This document shows, in pieces, positions 21,698 to 34,480 of a DNA stretch of 64,000 bases (position 1 is the stretch's first letter; each line of letters opens with the position of its first letter). The notes below the pieces were generated by a model. The model had not been told where the DNA came from. It searched no databases and saw only the letters and a program-made list of their open reading frames with translations. The DNA lies in the NCBI GenBank assembly GCA_004794785.1, contig SJOL01007164.1, forward strand, positions 50,982 to 114,981. The letters run 5' to 3'. The DNA is from Opisthorchis felineus. Its lineage: Eukaryota > Platyhelminthes > Trematoda > Opisthorchiida > Opisthorchiidae. Position numbers and translations under genes: made by a program.

Positions 21698-23339
21698 TCT
21701 ACTTTGAGGGATCTATTGTCATTTTTCACATTTTCGTGAATTATGCCAAACTTTCGGATGTACTTTATTTCGTACATCAGCTTCGTTTGTAAATCTCCCG
21801 GGGTCCACACAGTGGCATTGAACGAATTTCCGTTGTCTCCCTATGGAACTGCTGCGTTTTCATCCATTTTATTGCAATCATGTGGGAACAGGAACATCAA
21901 TACTTGCGACTACTCGCAATTCAAATTTTCTACTCTCTATATCGGGTTTCTACGTGCCAGCTGAATTCGTCATTTAGTTGGTTCTATGAGTTGCAACTTT
22001 ATGGTATTTCAACGTTGTTGGTGCTTTTTCGTTTGTCCTCTTACCTTGTCCGTTCGCTGTGACCTAAAATCTCGAGGTGTGCAAACGATCCATCACCGCA
22101 GCTCCAAGTGACAGCGAAATCCAGACACGTATGCTAGCCTACAATACTGCTCGCACTGTTTGATAGTGCCTGGACGCGGTGAAACCATTGATACACGTTT
22201 ATTACCGAGGAGGCTAATTCACCCAGAAGTGATTCAGCTGACAATCCCACTTCATCAATACTTCGTCAGGTTTACGCCCACTTGTGGGTCCGCTATTATT
22301 GCCTTAGTTCATATTTGATCTAGTGCGGTTTCGACTGACTTGTGTAGTGACCATGGGTGATCATCATAACTTTTTGGATTTTCTGTCACATTGAATTCGT
22401 TCGCCGGTGACTCACTTGGTGTACGCTGAACAATCAGCCTACTATTGTGTTCCAAATCGATCCACGCGCAATCACACAGGATGCGGTTTCACGATTCCTG
22501 CACGGTGAATAGTCTGTAGATCACATGCATCAGCGTAATTATGCGACTGCTCAAAACCTGCATACAACATTTCTTCCACACTAACTTGGCTCAGCTGATC
22601 CAACATGCTGTCACAGCAATACCAAACGACCGGCTTCCGTACGATTAGCACTGATCTCTACGGCGTGGGGTAAAATCCTAATCAGGACTGGCTCAACAAG
22701 CGGGCTTCAGGGTAAGGTCGTAAATGTTTGTTTACGTAGATCACTTTGCAAGGTACAACTTCACGATTGCGCCCAATTTCGCAACCCAGTTGGAGTCCGA
22801 AGCTTCCCCGGTACCCCTGCTGTGATTAGGACCCTAGCCTCATTTCGGAGGGTTTGTTGCTAACCGTACAACAATGAATCGTATGGTATTCTAATCTACT
22901 AGCAATCATCTTATTGAAGTGATCTCCTCACAGTCGCAACCCCATTTGTCCTATGGAGAAGTGGAAGTTTGACATACAGAGCGGTCTTTGTGAACGCATA
23001 TCGGTTGCGAAAGAGCAAAAATCCCTTCTCCTGCTGTATTCTCATTGGTTATCCAAAGTCATCGACGTGGACTGACCTAAAGAAACATTGTTTTAACTGG
23101 CGTACTGGTCTGTACCTCCAACTGCGTTTTATGGTGGAGCTTCTTGCAGAGTACTGTATGATCATTATTCAGTTCAACCACATTAAGGTGGTCCCTCAAG
23201 AAGGAGCGTTTCCGTAGAAAGTCACGATAGTGTTCTCCGTAGAGGTCTCTCTTGGAGGAGCCGGATACTGTATGCCACGTTATGACGTTCAATAATAATA
23301 GTCCAAACGTGGAATTGGCATTGGCCAAACTTTTTCTAG
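21698..23339. other. Unrecognised sequence upstream of gag gene candidate
   Basis: No exon recognised. If the two-exon model at 23340-24566 is right, earlier exons or the promoter should lie here or further left, but I cannot see them. Confidence 0.4.
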
Positions 23340-23569
23340 CTTTCAATGTACGTCTGTGACTTGCCTGCTAGCATGAATACCAGTGATGATACCGTCCTAC
23401 TTAGCATGGCTGATTCTACTAATTCAGCTGAACGACATTCGGTTCGTTACCGCTTCGAAGAAAATGGCGTGAGAATGCAAGACTCGGACGTTACCTACGG
23501 TGAAAAGTACACTAATGAACAACGAGCAGTTGATGTGGAAATAACGGAATTGAAATGTTTGCGTGAGAG
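23340..23569 (+). CDS. Probable internal or first coding exon upstream of gag exon
   Basis: A 230-nt exon candidate. The acceptor is CAAACTTTTTCTAG ending at 23339; the donor is GAGAG|GTAAAC at 23569/23570. The frame is open throughout: LSMYVCDLPASMNTS.., ..SAERHSVRYRFEENG.., ..VTYGEKYTNEQRAVDVEI... The only stop (TAA at 23571) lies inside the donor. It is rich in acidic and polar residues with no hydrophobic segment, and no domain is recognised. The end phase (two bases, AG) matches the acceptor at 24025, where one base A completes AGA and the next codon is the ATG of the gag frame. An in-exon ATG at 23346 could also serve as the start. Confidence 0.4.
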
Positions 23570-24025
23570 GTAAACGTGCCTGGCTCACGAAAGGAGTGAT
23601 AGAACTTCATGCACTTCTATAGGTAGGTGCAAACGTGGGACAACAATATTTTCATGCAGTTTTTATGTCCCTTATATCCTATTGTGTGCCAACCAAGTTC
23701 AAGGTGCTCCGTGGACTGGATCCTAATTTTTCGATTGCGAAGCAACACTAGCTCCGGCTGTCCATATGTGGACTCCAAGCATTCATTCCCCTATAGTTTC
23801 CGGCAATAATCGGAGCGGAGTGTATACCTTAGAACTTCAAAAGTACCATCACTCTAGAACCGTGAATAGTACTTCTCTTGGATGAGAGTGCTTGGTATGG
23901 AGGAAGGATAGGTGGTCCTTGTGTGTGTGGTGGGGGTCTGTTGAAAGGAATGCGTATGTAAACGGAGTGCTCAGGTTTGACACCTCTTTCCCACCTGCCT
24001 TCACGCTTTAACGCTCTCTCTTCAG

Positions 24026-24566
24026 AATGTTTTCCGCCGTTTCATTTTTAATCGCCAAGCAAGATGACCCATGGAAGGTACGGCTGTTACTTAGGGAACT
24101 CGGCACACGTGAACACAACCGTTACATGAATTACATACTTCCTAAACAGCCCAGTGATCTCATCTTCGACAACACTGTCCAGACCCTTACGAAAATCTTT
24201 GGCGACAACACGTCCTTGTTCAACATCCGATACCAATGCCTTAAATTGGTCATGAAGGATGATGACTTTGTCTGTTTTACAACACTTGCCAATCGAGAAT
24301 GCGAGCGTTTCAAGCTCAGCCATGTGGACGAAAATCAATTCAAATGCCTTATATTTATCTCCGGCATCCAGTCCTCTCGTCATGCAAACATTCGGACAAG
24401 ATTGTTGCACCAGCTTGAACAAAACCCAAAGATAACCCCACAGGAGCTCAGTACTGAATGTCACCGCCTCATCCAACTGAATCAGGACAGCACAATGATT
24501 AGCCTAAGCATCAGTTGGCTACAGCAGGGAGAAAATGAAATCTCAGTGAAATATTACAAAGGGTAG
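24026..24566 (+). CDS. Ty3/gypsy gag capsid-like exon, uninterrupted
   Basis: The 180-codon frame is open from 24027 to a TAG at 24564-24566. It reads as the capsid region of K02A2.6-like Ty3/gypsy gag proteins: DDPWKVRLLLRELGT (residues 12-26), YILPKQPSDL (35-44), VQTLTKIFGDNTSLFNIRYQCLKL (51-74 as overlapping motifs), NRECERFKLS (92-101), QFKCLIFISGIQS (107-119), IRTRLLHQLEQNPKI (126-140) and CHRLIQLNQDSTM (149-161). The protein would coat retrotransposon RNA, or serve another role if adopted by the host. The part before the capsid is short, and no zinc knuckle, protease or reverse transcriptase follows. The tract CGCTCTCTCTTCAG directly before 24026, with CTTTAAC nearby, is a good acceptor and branch site. 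It has no stops or shifts, unlike the LINE and MULE relics here. Confidence 0.78.
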
Positions 24567-26415
24567 AATTGTTCGTTAGGACCTGACCGTCCTAACAGGT
24601 GTCTAGCCTATTCCCAAGATAGTGTTAGTGTTTCATGGAACTTCAACAATTTTCTCGATTTCCTCTCGTTTACGCAGGCATTACGGTAGTGATCTCTCAG
24701 TTAACCATTATCTCACTATGCGAGGACTAGCGTCAATGTGCGGAAGACATTCACTCAGATAATCTGTTCATTTGGCCGAGTTTTGCCATAACAAACGCAG
24801 TTGTCTAACAACCTCATCGGGTAGCGTGGGGTGGTCCATGCCTGAACAACCTTCTGTCCGACAATACGCCAACATTCCCATGCGACTTCTTTCCTTCTTC
24901 CTTTGATGCTATTACCACCTGTCGTCTTGTCGCACTCGTTCGCCCTTGACTGCCATCAGAACCGTAAGCTTGTGGTTATTTCGACTGCCCCACATATGAA
25001 CGTGCACTCACTTATCCATGTCTGTTACTCAGCCGCTTGACTGCTTCAATTTGCATATCTTCTTTTGTCATAACCAGGCTCGATGACGCCTTGGCCCGCA
25101 TTTTCTTTTCGATGCTACCTTTGACTGTCTGGGATGTTTATGGTAGTGATGGTTATTCACGGATGTTTGCGCCCCGTCCTGTGTTTGTATGTGTTCGTCT
25201 TTTCCCACTCGGCTGAACAACAGGACCTGATGTCAACAACTTGCGTCGTGTATCTCTGCTTATGCCACTACCTATTAGAGTTTTCCGCCTGCATGGTGGT
25301 GGTTTCGCCGATTTTGTTGGCGCGTTTGTCGAAATTCGCCACACATCCGCCATGAGCAAGCATTTCTGCCTGATTTCGATCGGAGTAACCACTACAACCG
25401 CCATCTCTTCCCACCCAACACTCCTCAACGTGTGTGGTCGAATTCGGTGGGTGGCGTTAGAAGAATAGCTCCGCCGCTTTGTAGCCACAGCCTAATGGGA
25501 CAGATGTACCGACACACATGCACACAACAACAAGAAACCTCAAGATCTCCTCAAGTGTGAATGTGAGGGAAATTCAATCGGAAGCGCGGTGCGATGAAGA
25601 GGAGTAAGAGCAGGCTGCTCTTTCACGCCCGGATTTGCGTGAGTTCGATTTCACGACAGTCGAACACCGTTGCTGATCAATGCCTTGTCTCTCTCTATCC
25701 CTGTATGTGGGAGAATTGCCGACATTGTTCGGTTAGGATTTCCAGAAACTATTGTATTTGGTCAACAAGTCATTCCCTCTTTTCCCCTGTGGTCAGAGAC
25801 GAACGACCTTTGGAGATATTCGAATGCAAAAGCTGATCGAACTCATTATCCAAATATCCATCCATGCTAGCAGCAGGTTGGCTGTTGATATGAAGGGTAT
25901 TCCACCGATGGGAACTCGATGGAAATGTACAATGTGACACGATTTTGCACATTATAACTATGTGTGCATTTTTCAACGTATGTTCTTTCGTAGGTTTTTC
26001 ACTTGGTTTGGAAAGCGGTTAAAGTTAAAATTTGAACCAGCCCTCGTGGGGGAAAAATCGCATTCTAATGGGCCGGTCCCTGAACTGATTAATTTGCATC
26101 ACAAGGAGATGTTGTAGGCAGCAGACGTGATGGCAATCGTTCCAACTTCAAGCACTCCAGCTGCCCAAATTCGTCTCTGCTTCTAAATTTTGATCAAAAG
26201 CCACACTTTCATCCCCTTACTGTAATCTGTCATTATTCTCCGCTCTATTACATGGCTCACTACTGTACTACTGTTCTGTCCGGGGCTTTTTCTCCGTGAC
26301 GGGTGGACGTTTTCTCTAATATAAAAGCTTGCCCTCCATACTGACTCTTTCGAAGGCAGGCCATTCAAAAGAGACCAAGCATTCCTTTTATCCCCAGTGA
26401 TCTATTTGATGTTGC

Positions 26416-26455
<40 letters not shown>

Positions 26456-28060
26456 ACCTTTGCTGTTGTCATATTTCCTAATGGTATACTCTACTCTGAC
26501 TGAAGTACCCTTACATATCTGGTGGCACTTTCCCCTCGGCTTGAAGTTATTTCCTCATTCAATACTATCTCTATTTCTTCGATCTCAGAACATAAAATAG
26601 CGATTCCTTTGGTTCACCCTTTTGTTCTTTTCTCTAAAGTTCTCCTCCTTCCTGTACAATATCATTCCTGCTGTTAATTGAACAACCGCATCCGTTAGTC
26701 CCATGCATCCCTGATGCGTTAGGAATAGATTTTGCCAAGGAAAAAGCAAGCCTCATTGTATTCATTCTCTTCCCGATAATTTGGTGAGATGCCCAAACAT
26801 TACTGGAAAAGGCGATCGTTGATTAATTTGATGTCAATCAGAACCAAAGACGCCCACTTACAGCAGCACTAGTTCCGCCCAAATCTTGCCATTCAAACGT
26901 GGTGTGTAATCAACTTGTTATTATTTACACTGACAACACCTGTCAATAAACTGTCATAAGAACTCTGTATGCCTCAGCTCCTAAGACAATTAGTATTCTG
27001 GGACATGGGCGATGTGGGCGTGTGGAGCGGAGGGTTAAATACAATGAGATTATGGATATCTGCATAATGTATCACCCATATTACCTGGGTCTGACAATTC
27101 AGTCCTTAATAAATCATTCAGGCGACACCCAAATATCCGGCGTTTGATAAACTACTGCTCTCGTTCTCCATTTGTTGCAAGTCCGAAGAACCACAGTGTT
27201 TTCCGCTTGATTGAAATCAGGTCTCTGAACAATTTAGCCCGGATCACTGACCCAGTGTCGGTAAAGGACACTAGAGAATGGGTTATAACCATGCGCTAGT
27301 GTTTGTTATCATGTCATGAACAACCCGTCGTTTTATCGGTGTGGCACTACTTGATAGTCCTTAGTTCCGAAGCACTAATATGCTTGTTGTACGATGGAAC
27401 GGTTACAGTTCTTCCGCGAAACCCATGAGCTTTGACCATCTCCTTGTCCTTAGTGTGATTTCAGAATAGTTTTAACAGTATAACAGAACTAGCTCACAAA
27501 GGATAACTCAAGAAACCCATTTTACCTAACAATTTAGGCTTATATTATGCCAATCGCCGGCTCCTTGTGTTTTCCCCATTGTCTAGCACCCTGGCTTTGA
27601 AAAACAACCCATATGTTATCTAAGTTATATGTTTGTCCTGTCTTTTGTGGGCGGTTGACACCTTTCTGTATTCACCGTCTTTCTCTTGGAGAACACCTAT
27701 AGCTTATGGAGGGGGTCTCTCCTCCCGACCAGTCAGATCAGACAGGCAGCCGCCCCATTTGTCTTTGTCTCTTCTGTTCTTCTCAATCCCGGCAGTCGTT
27801 ATTCCGTCGTCGAATGTGTGTGCCCGTTTTCTACATGGGATGGCCAGGAAGCAATGTCGCCGTGTTTATTTTCACCCATCTTTCCAAGCTATGGTTACTC
27901 GTAACCGGAATTTATGGAGCAGTTGATGACACATAAAAAATCCTCGTTTTCATCTACGACCGCTTGCTTGTGGCAAAGAGTACAAACTTACATCCGTGCC
28001 GCTTCTATATTAAAGCTTAATTCGAATTTATGACGTGGTCACGCTTCAGTACATAGAAAA
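24567..28060. other. Unrecognised sequence
   Basis: No protease, integrase or reverse transcriptase follows the gag frame. Short frames on both strands (25134-25488, 25594-25976, 27633-27936) carry no recognised motif. Confidence 0.45.
26420..26453. repeat. (AT)n microsatellite
   Basis: Uninterrupted TA dinucleotide run of about 17 units. Confidence 0.97.
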
Positions 28061-28078
28061 ACCATAGCTTTTCTGTGC

Positions 28079-28650
28079 ACACACACACGCACATCCACAT
28101 AGGCTCCTATTCACTCCTCCAACCCGAATCCAATGGGTGCGTGCGGCGTGGAGCGGCACTGCGCGGTGCGGTAAGCCGCACTGTGTGATAACACACAAAT
28201 CGCAAACGCTTAGATGTTACTTGATTGTTTCGGTTTGGCGGCATTGTGGCAGCCGGTCGTCGGTCGGTCGACTTGGCAGTTCAGTTCAGTTTAGTTCAGC
28301 TCGGTTCATTTCTTCTAATCTCCCTGACTACCCCGCCACGCATACACAGAGCCGTTGTGTGTTTCAGAGCGCAAGCGATTCACAGTGTATAATCAGTGTC
28401 GGCCGCTTCTCAGTAGAATACCACTTTCTACTTCTGTGTGTGTCGGTGTGTTGTACCACTACCACTTGTCTAGGTGGCTCGTTTTTGGCGGTGGTTTTGT
28501 TTTGGTGTGCGTGTACGTTTCCCCATGTCCGATTTGCTTGGTTTTATCTGGCTATTGCTTGGTTGACAGGTCCGGTGGTTTGTTTTTTGGTGCGGGGCTC
28601 TGATGATAACCGCCTAACAGACTTTCGAAGAAACCGAACATGCCATTGAT
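28079..28650 (+). promoter_or_regulatory. CpG-rich stretch with simple repeats, promoter-like
   Basis: It opens with a CA-rich run, then a CpG-dense block (GGAGCGGCACTGCGCGGTGC, 28147-28166), a short (CGGT)n run at 28257-28270 and a TTCAG-type run at 28278-28300. A 170-codon open frame spans 28137-28649 on the plus strand but is low in normal composition (Cys, Trp and Val rich) and is probably not coding. The base composition differs from its neighbours, as at the 5' ends of some fluke genes. No gene start is identified, and the strand is uncertain. Confidence 0.2.
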
Positions 28651-29242
28651 AATGGATTCTGTATAAAAGAAGATGATCGTCGATTTTCTATACACTTAAG
28701 AGGGATTTTGGGTTTCAGAACTTTTATCTCCTTCCGTCAGTAATTTGTCGACCTTTTCGTCCAGTCCGAGAATAAAGGAGCACACTTTTCTTGCATAAAA
28801 CAGAGTTATGATGAGCTTTGAATCAGTCGGGTTGCTTCCACCTTCGGCACATTATATTCCAGAGTACATACAAAGGGTATAGGATATTTCTTGCCTGCTT
28901 GGTGCTCTTTAAAGTTCCTCAGTTACCTCCTGTAATCAGCACTTCTCAGCCTCTTAGCGTTGTTCACTCAAATACGTTGACAAGGGCAAATAACCGTATT
29001 CTCAATGCTACATTTCAGGACCATGGTGTTTGCAATGTGCGGGCATCCGAATGATCGGTTTTGAGGACGCTTTCAAACTTGGACATTTCGTTCATTTATG
29101 GGTGCAGGAAGATATCCGAAAGGGAATTCATTATGTACTAGCAAACGTTCGGTGATTTGTTAACTACTCCCCCTTAGTACGTATACGGAAGGCCTGTAGG
29201 GATGGAATTCGGAATTGTGGTGGACGGTTAGCCTTCTTTGAT

Positions 29243-29244
<2 letters not shown>

Positions 29245-29280
<36 letters not shown>
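29245..29280. repeat. (GT)n microsatellite
   Basis: Uninterrupted GT run of about 18 units. Confidence 0.97.
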
Positions 29281-29284
<4 letters not shown>

Positions 29285-31997
29285 GCAATCAACTAAAACT
29301 GGCGACTTGAACCAGCCAGTCACCTAAGGCCTGTGTAGACTTGGTGCTGATAATTCCTAGCCACCTTGTAAGGATTCGAACTGAGGTTGATAGTAGATAG
29401 GTGAAAAGTGCTATTTATTACCCGCTGTATTATATTCTTATGTCACGATTAGTGATGACCATGGACTGAGCATTTTAGCCGTATGAACTGAACTTGGAAC
29501 TTGGCTTGTAGACTGATTGGAGATTCACTTTGGGGCTTGTGTTATTGACCGTGTTTTACTCGCAAATGCTGTTTGAAATAGTCAGTATCATCCATAATAT
29601 TGTACAGGGAGAGTCGTGAACAAGGTGCTATTTATTACGTCGTTGTTGGACGTGTGGAAATAAGGTTGCTTGTTAATGATCATGTGTACAAATACGTGAA
29701 ACCCTAATGGCCATTCGCAGAAACAACCATTTCTCGTTACTTTCGATTGTCCTATTGACCAACAGTTACAGCTGGTGACGAGTTCTGCGTCGAATTAGCT
29801 GCCACCTCCGAATAAATTCGGAGCAGCCACCGAGTTGTAGGAATGTGGTCTGATCCCGAAAACCTCATCAGCTGGACGCAGAGAGTTCTGGCCAACAGCG
29901 TTTTTGTTAGCTAATTGAAACTCTCACGTGACTCAACGTACGCTGACCGTTGTACACATCAATTAAGTGTGAAACTTTGGTTCTAGCAAGCTACTGACGT
30001 GTTCAGATAGTCATCTGACCAATGATGAATAGTCGCGGGAATCCTCCGCGAGGATCAATGATTAAATCAGCGGCTGGTTAAGGCCGAAGCTTCATACCTC
30101 ACTGGGCAGAGATGGACGTTTGTTCCCCACCTCCTGATCTTCTTCGAGTGAAGTGTAAATTCCCGACGTCTTCAACAGCCATTCGAGAATCATGATGGCA
30201 AATTAGCCAACAAGTTTTCCAGTTGTACGTTTGACGCGGACTGGTCTGGACGAATCTAGTCCGAAATATTGTGAACATTCAAGAAATCGTCACGGATTAT
30301 TTCTGGCCTCCGTTCATATGAATTAGTGGTTATCACTATGGGGATTCAGTCTACGATGAAAATTGAACTTATCGCCGTCTTAGTTGTCAGGCATGGTAAC
30401 CTTCGTTGATCACAACCGGTTCTTCCGATCACACGTTCAGAGCTCCGATAAGGGCGAACTTTTTGCTAGGATGCAGACTAGTTGTAAGATCACAGGATGA
30501 AAAACTGAAGTGATGAAAATGCAGTTTTCAGCATTCTTTGATACTACACACATTTAGCACTCTCGAAACGATTTTTACAGTTTCATCACTACTGCGACTT
30601 TCGCAAAACCGGGTCATTTTTGGGAACAGCAGGTCTACTAATTGATGTCTACATTCTCATGGTTGTTTGCTTGGTGCACGCGAACTTTACTTTCCTACCC
30701 TTGTTTACACTTGACTGCCAAAACCACATTCACCCAATTACAAACCCCACTGAAATTTTCTAACATCTATCTATTTGTTCCCACGGTATCCGATTACATC
30801 TTGCAGCAGATTCGTGCGCTGAATTTACTTTCCCAGTCCTGTGTAACACGATATCTTGCATCATACACAGCGATTTAGTCCGTATCACACGTACACTGAT
30901 TTCCAGGCAGAATTTAATCCGACGAACAATCCGAAATGGATAGTATTTCTCGCGAATAATTTCAGGTCCGATGCTAGCTAGTTTTTCATTGTCTGACCGA
31001 GGCGTAACGCGTGTGTTTGGATCAGCGTCGAGAAGACTACAACTGTCTCGTAATCTGAAGATTTCGTCTTCAGGCCAAGATCAGTCTCACAGTTGCAAAA
31101 ATACGGTGATACCTGAGTACGAAAATGAGCACATTTTCATTGCGTAATCAGAGTGCAAGAATAAACTGCTAAAATTACCCCGCTACTCTTAATTGACTTG
31201 ATCGATCAAGGTTGGTGATGAATGGATGGATGGTCAAGGTCAGGTAAGTCGGCCTTGTCAGAAGTAGACCGTGGAAAACTCAAAACCTTCGAAAGACCCC
31301 ACCTTAATTAGATAGAGCCGAGACACAGCGCTTTGGACGAGCGACACCTCAAGGCTGAGTAGGAGACCTCAAAACACCCCTGTGTTTCTACATAGCTGAA
31401 TGTCAATAGTTCGGGCTAACGCTCAAATTGTCCCGAACATCGTCAGTGTGTCACTGGCGGCTGTTGTGTACGTAATTTGTGCTGATTTGATTGCTCCTGG
31501 ATTGTTGTTGTTTGTATGGACAACAAATTTTACACATCAACTAGTTAGCTCACTGGTTGGTACAAATCGACTGATGTAATGTACGTCAACAAATATTTCA
31601 CAATATATCGAACTCTTACCTCAGGACTCTTCCCAAAATGCAGTCGAATAAGTCAGCAATAAACAATAATTCGAATATAACAACCAGCTTGATGTTTCGA
31701 TATGCATACCGACGGTACTATGCACCATTATCATCATTAGTATGAACTTCCTCTTGGGTATGTACAAGCCCACCGGATCTAGGTTGCTGACCAGGCAAAT
31801 GAATTTATCTACCCGGTCGCTGCACAAATCTTTAAATATGATTTTTATTTTTGATCCCACCCAGACTTGTGACTGCACTTTACACTGTACAGATGTGAAT
31901 CGCATGCCACACCGTGCGGCAGGATCATTCAGGTTGTTTGAAATGGATTGTCTTTCCAATGGATCTAAACCATGGAATGAAATATCGTCGCATAGCA
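29281..31997. other. Unrecognised sequence
   Basis: Nothing recognised. At 31621-32008 both strands are open for 90-112 codons; the minus frame (..SQVWVGSKIKIIFKDLCSDR..) is the more protein-like but has no clear splice sites. Confidence 0.45.
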
Positions 31998-32494
31998 GAT
32001 ACCTTTAAAGCCGCATCGGACTCTCAGTAAATCCTGATTGTATTACAACCGTATTCCACCGTACCCGTTGGGCACTCGGAGCGTGCAGTCGCTCCACCTC
32101 ATTGGAAAACACCCTCCTGTTTCTAATAATATGGATATGTGGATCGCTTGGAGGAAACGCCGTTCTAACTTCACATACCATCGCAAACGACAGTCCGACT
32201 TTACCTCGCCTCCTAATGCGGTGGTTTTGGAGCCCGCTGTTCCTTGTCTTGACGTTCTTTGGCCTTCTCAGCCTAATCGAACCCGGTGGTGGTGGTGGTG
32301 GTGGTGAAGTTCAAACCCATGTAACCCACTGTTTCACCGTAACGCTCAAGCCCGACTACCCCGTCAAGATGACAGCTTTTGATCGCGAAGTGAAGTCGAC
32401 CGACATCAGAAACGCCAGGTTACGTCTCACCCTAACACTTTGCATGGTAGTTTCATTTGAACTATCTCTCCACGGATTAACATTAATTCACTAA
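31998..32494 (+). CDS. Long open frame with two hydrophobic segments and poly-Gly
   Basis: The frame is open for about 165 codons from just after a TAA at about 31995 to a TAA at 32492. Two hydrophobic segments (LLFLIIWICGSLGG near 32108-32150; SPLFLVLTFFGLLSLI near 32231-32278) precede a run of seven glycines encoded by (GGT)n at 32285-32306, then a polar stretch THCFTVTLKPDYPVKMTAFD and STDIRNARL. There is no ATG before the first segment. CTCTCAG at about 32024-32030 is a possible acceptor and CCAG|GTTACG at about 32418 a weak donor. It could be an exon of a membrane protein. No family is recognised, and the repeat run could equally be noncoding. Confidence 0.25.
32285..32306. repeat. (GGT)n microsatellite
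   Basis: Seven GGT units within the open frame above. Confidence 0.95.
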
Positions 32495-33999
32495 AGAGGA
32501 AACAACACTGAGAGGTGATTGACCTCTTCGGTAGAATCCTACACCAAACTGTAGCTAATGGGGAACGGTCTTGTGAACCTTCCTTCTTCAAGCGGTCTCT
32601 ATGAAGGTTTGCCTTGCCTGGCCTTCCGCTTTACTCCTTCACGCGCTTGTCGACTTTGTAGTTAAGTTAGTGTACATTTCAGAATAGTTATATACCTGTA
32701 AACAATGAGTCCTGCTTTGCTAGGTAGAATGGATTTTTCTGCAGAATTCTTTGTCATAGAGAGCCTCTATTATGTGCACTTGATGATTGACAGTTACTTG
32801 TTTGAACTGGTCATCTACACCATCATGTTTCGCTCTTTTTTCTTTACACTATCATCTACGAACTCGTCGACTTGATCATCTGACCAGCACAATGTGAATC
32901 AAGCTGTACTTAACATATTTTAAGAGTTCTGTGTATAAAAATTCGAGAAGGATTAGCACTTCGACCTATAATAACCGTTTGCCAATCAGGTCATTTTTTC
33001 CAATGTATTGGAATTCTGGTTTCCTTGTATATAAAAAAACTAAATAGAAAGGGCGGTTCCTGTCTAATATTTTTCACAACACGTTCCAGATTCTATTTGA
33101 AACGTCACGTTGTAAGGCGTCTGTTTTCTAAATTATTGCATTCTCATTCGGTGCCTTTCACAATCGTGTTACAAATTTTATGCGGTGTTGCGGCAAAAAC
33201 CGGCACCGCGCGGTTTGTTCCGCTGAGGACGAAAGCAAAACATAGCACATGAGGCTTTTTTTACCGCAATGGGATGTGTTTTTTCTCAAGGAACAACGGT
33301 TTTCTTTGTTGTAATCTCCCAAAACTTGTGTACGTGCAATTTTGGGCGCCCGCCACGTTGATCATGACCACAAATTCTGTTTCCCAGTTAGCGGCTCCTG
33401 TACTATCTGCCGAATAAGAAGTTTTTCATTTTTTATAAGTGATAAGAGCTGACGGACATAACTCTTCTCCGTACGTGTCGTTGCTTGTCTGAACACAGTA
33501 GGTGTGTTTGGTGAAACGTGAAGAACATGGTATTTAATGCCCGGATGATCGCTGAGTGACAGGCCAACTCTTCGAACGAGACCACCTTTCATTGCTTGGA
33601 TTTTCTTTTTCCAATTTATACTGTCGGAACTGCACTATTTTTCAAATTCCCCAAATAGTACCCAGTAAGTTTTACTTTTCTGTAATTCTCTGTGGCTGAT
33701 GATCCATTCGGGCACTTTGAGCAGGGCTGTTGTCGTTTCAACTCATTCGACATCCTTGGGAAATCTGGGCTCGGTTCATCAAGCGTTGGTCACAAATTTG
33801 ACGGCAATCACAGCATTCTCGGAGAAGAGGTTTCTTTAAACCCCAAAGAGGCGATAAATGCCTGCCTCCTCTTCGTAGCCATTTTATGGGGGAATAATGT
33901 GTACCAGATATGAGTCTAAAGACCCATCGGTGTGTAGCTTCCATGTTATCCGCATCTTTAGCTTTATATCGGGACAAATTTAATAGGATGAATCCAAGT
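32495..33999. other. Unrecognised sequence
   Basis: Nothing recognised. A small CpG-rich patch at 33180-33245 (GGCACCGCGCGGTTTGTTCC) sits in a 75-codon frame without motifs. Confidence 0.45.
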
Positions 34000-34002
34000 G
34001 CT

Positions 34003-34177
34003 CAGATCGGCACCCTTTCGGTGCCTACCTGCCATGCCACCCGAAGGAAGGATGAAGACTGTGGTACTGCCTGGTAGCCCAAGGCTAGACAGGAACAGTC
34101 GAGATGCAGAGGTTGGTTTCGAACCACGAACCTTCTGATCAGTAACTTCGCGCCTTAACAACTGGGCTATCTCGAGT
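34003..34177 (-). mobile_element. tRNA-headed SINE family 1, copy C
   Basis: Read from 34177 downward: CTCGAGATAGCCCAGTTG (A-box region), CGCGAAGTTAC, B-box-like GTGGTTCGAAACC (34127-34115), then CTGTCTAGCCTTGGGC, CGGGTGGCATGGCAGGTAGG and CACCGAAAGGGTGC. The B-box has an extra A. No target-site duplication found. Confidence 0.9.
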
Positions 34178-34384
34178 TCACTGTTCGGATAGAACTTTAA
34201 AGCTGGTTGTACGGGCAATACAAATGTCCCAACGCGTGTCTCATATGCAGCATCAGATACCTCAGGATCTGACAGCTCCACATCAAATTCAGGTTTCGAC
34301 TGGAACACCACCGATACTTAGTAATTCTGTTGAGCTTATATATGTGGAGATATTGAGTGATGTTGTATAGGAACCCAGGTATAT

Positions 34385-34480
34385 ATCATCAGAACGGAAG
34401 GGCAGACAACCTTGGATGAGATTTCAACCCATGACTTCTCGCCCCTGGACCAACGTCCTGGCAATCGAGCTATAACCTAC
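34385..34480 (-). repeat. Possible tRNA-like SINE head (family 2-related)
   Basis: On the minus strand there is TATAGCTCGATTGCC (A-box-like, 34474-34460), GGCGAGAAGTCAT, GGGTTGAAATCTC (B-box-like, 34430-34418), then a CTGATGAT segment as in the 21.5-kb copy. Resemblance is limited to these short blocks. Confidence 0.35.

Noticed and set aside
28137..28649. 170-codon frame as a gene
   Set aside because: Low-complexity CpG and TTCAG-type runs produce the open frame; Cys- and Trp-rich translation without motifs looks noncoding.
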